This document shows positions 6,253 through 6,493 of a stretch of 6,493 nucleotides of DNA, piece by piece. The notes under the pieces are model-generated. The model searched no databases, was not told where the DNA came from, and saw only the letters and a list, made by a program, of their open reading frames with translations. The stretch spans positions 1 to 6,493 of the forward strand of contig JAFMSA010000249.1 of the NCBI GenBank assembly GCA_017353855.1. Reading direction: 5' to 3'. The position numbers and the translations under genes are program-made. The DNA is from Alphaproteobacteria bacterium. Its GTDB lineage: Bacteria > Pseudomonadota > Alphaproteobacteria > ATCC43930 > CGMCC-115725. Within the stretch, counting starts at the first letter, position 1; each line of letters opens with the position of its first letter.

Positions 6253-6493
6253 GGGGAACGGCTTCACATCTGTTCACTCAGACCCGACTCGCCATCGCCG
6301 CCCCAGCCGGTCGACCTGCTGACATTAGAAAGTCGCCGTTCTATACCCTCGCCCAGCCGGTCCCAAGTCTCGGCTATGATGCCCATGGTGTGTTTCGCCG
6401 AAAGCGAACACATTCCCTCAGCTTCCGTTCGGACTTCTTCTGCCATGAGGCGGCACCAGCAAGCTCGCGCCATTGTGTCTTTTGTAATCGCCA
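6253..6493. other. Window end with only weak coding signals
   Basis: On the minus strand a 69-codon frame runs from 6473 to 6264, and would converge on the small gene with an 11-nt gap. Its central part (IIAETWDRLGEGIERRL) looks helical and protein-like, but no ribosome binding site supports any of its starts, and no family is recognised. On the plus strand a frame opens at ATG 6379 and is still open at the window edge (38 codons), too short to judge. No RNA gene, mobile element or clear terminator is visible. Confidence 0.35.
6302..6362. repeat. Pair of 11-bp direct repeats
   Basis: CCCAGCCGGTC occurs at 6302-6312 and again at 6352-6362, with start points 50 bases apart. No longer identity surrounds the copies. 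It may be chance in G+C-rich DNA; no function is proposed. Confidence 0.3.

Noticed and set aside
6255..6275. GAAC ... GTTC pair as a second LexA site
   Set aside because: The halves are in inverted rather than direct orientation and spaced wrongly for GAAC-N7-GAAC.

Overview
The window carries a complete SOS-inducible mutasome cassette, imuA-imuB-dnaE2, on the + strand (about 141-5731). It is followed by about 760 bases of sparsely coding sequence with one small unrecognised gene. Three things point to an alphaproteobacterium, most likely of the Rhizobiales: high G+C, this gene order, and a perfect alphaproteobacterial LexA operator (GAAC-N7-GAAC) just upstream of imuA. The wording of the DnaE2 N-terminus (YAELQVT...FSFLRGA) also recalls rhizobial DnaE2 proteins. 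That last point is from memory, not a search. Chromosome or plasmid cannot be decided from this stretch; rhizobia often carry such cassettes on large plasmids.

Layout: bases 1-140 hold the control region, with a consensus -35 (TTGACA, 77-82) and a weak -10 (TAGAAC, 100-105) that overlaps the LexA box (102-116). imuA (141-1022) encodes the RecA-like accessory protein. imuB (934-2475) encodes the Y-family-like, apparently non-catalytic adaptor. dnaE2 (2459-5731) encodes the error-prone C-family polymerase. The three genes overlap (89 nt, then 17 nt) and have no internal promoter space, so they look like one translationally coupled transcript. A GC-rich perfect 8-bp hairpin without a T tract starts right after the dnaE2 stop. 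Positions 5759-6045 hold nothing convincing. A 68-codon ORF (6046-6252) is plausible but unrecognised, and the last 240 bases hold only weak ORFs.

How it works together: by established knowledge of the ImuA/ImuB/DnaE2 system, DNA damage leads to LexA cleavage and opens the promoter. ImuB then links DnaE2 to ImuA and the sliding clamp, and DnaE2 performs mutagenic lesion bypass. All three frames are open and full-length here, with recognisable catalytic motifs in DnaE2.

This is a known system, not a new one. The points most worth a second look are a degenerate clamp-binding motif in ImuB, the missing PHP-domain metal ligands in DnaE2, the uncertain imuA start, and the small gene downstream.
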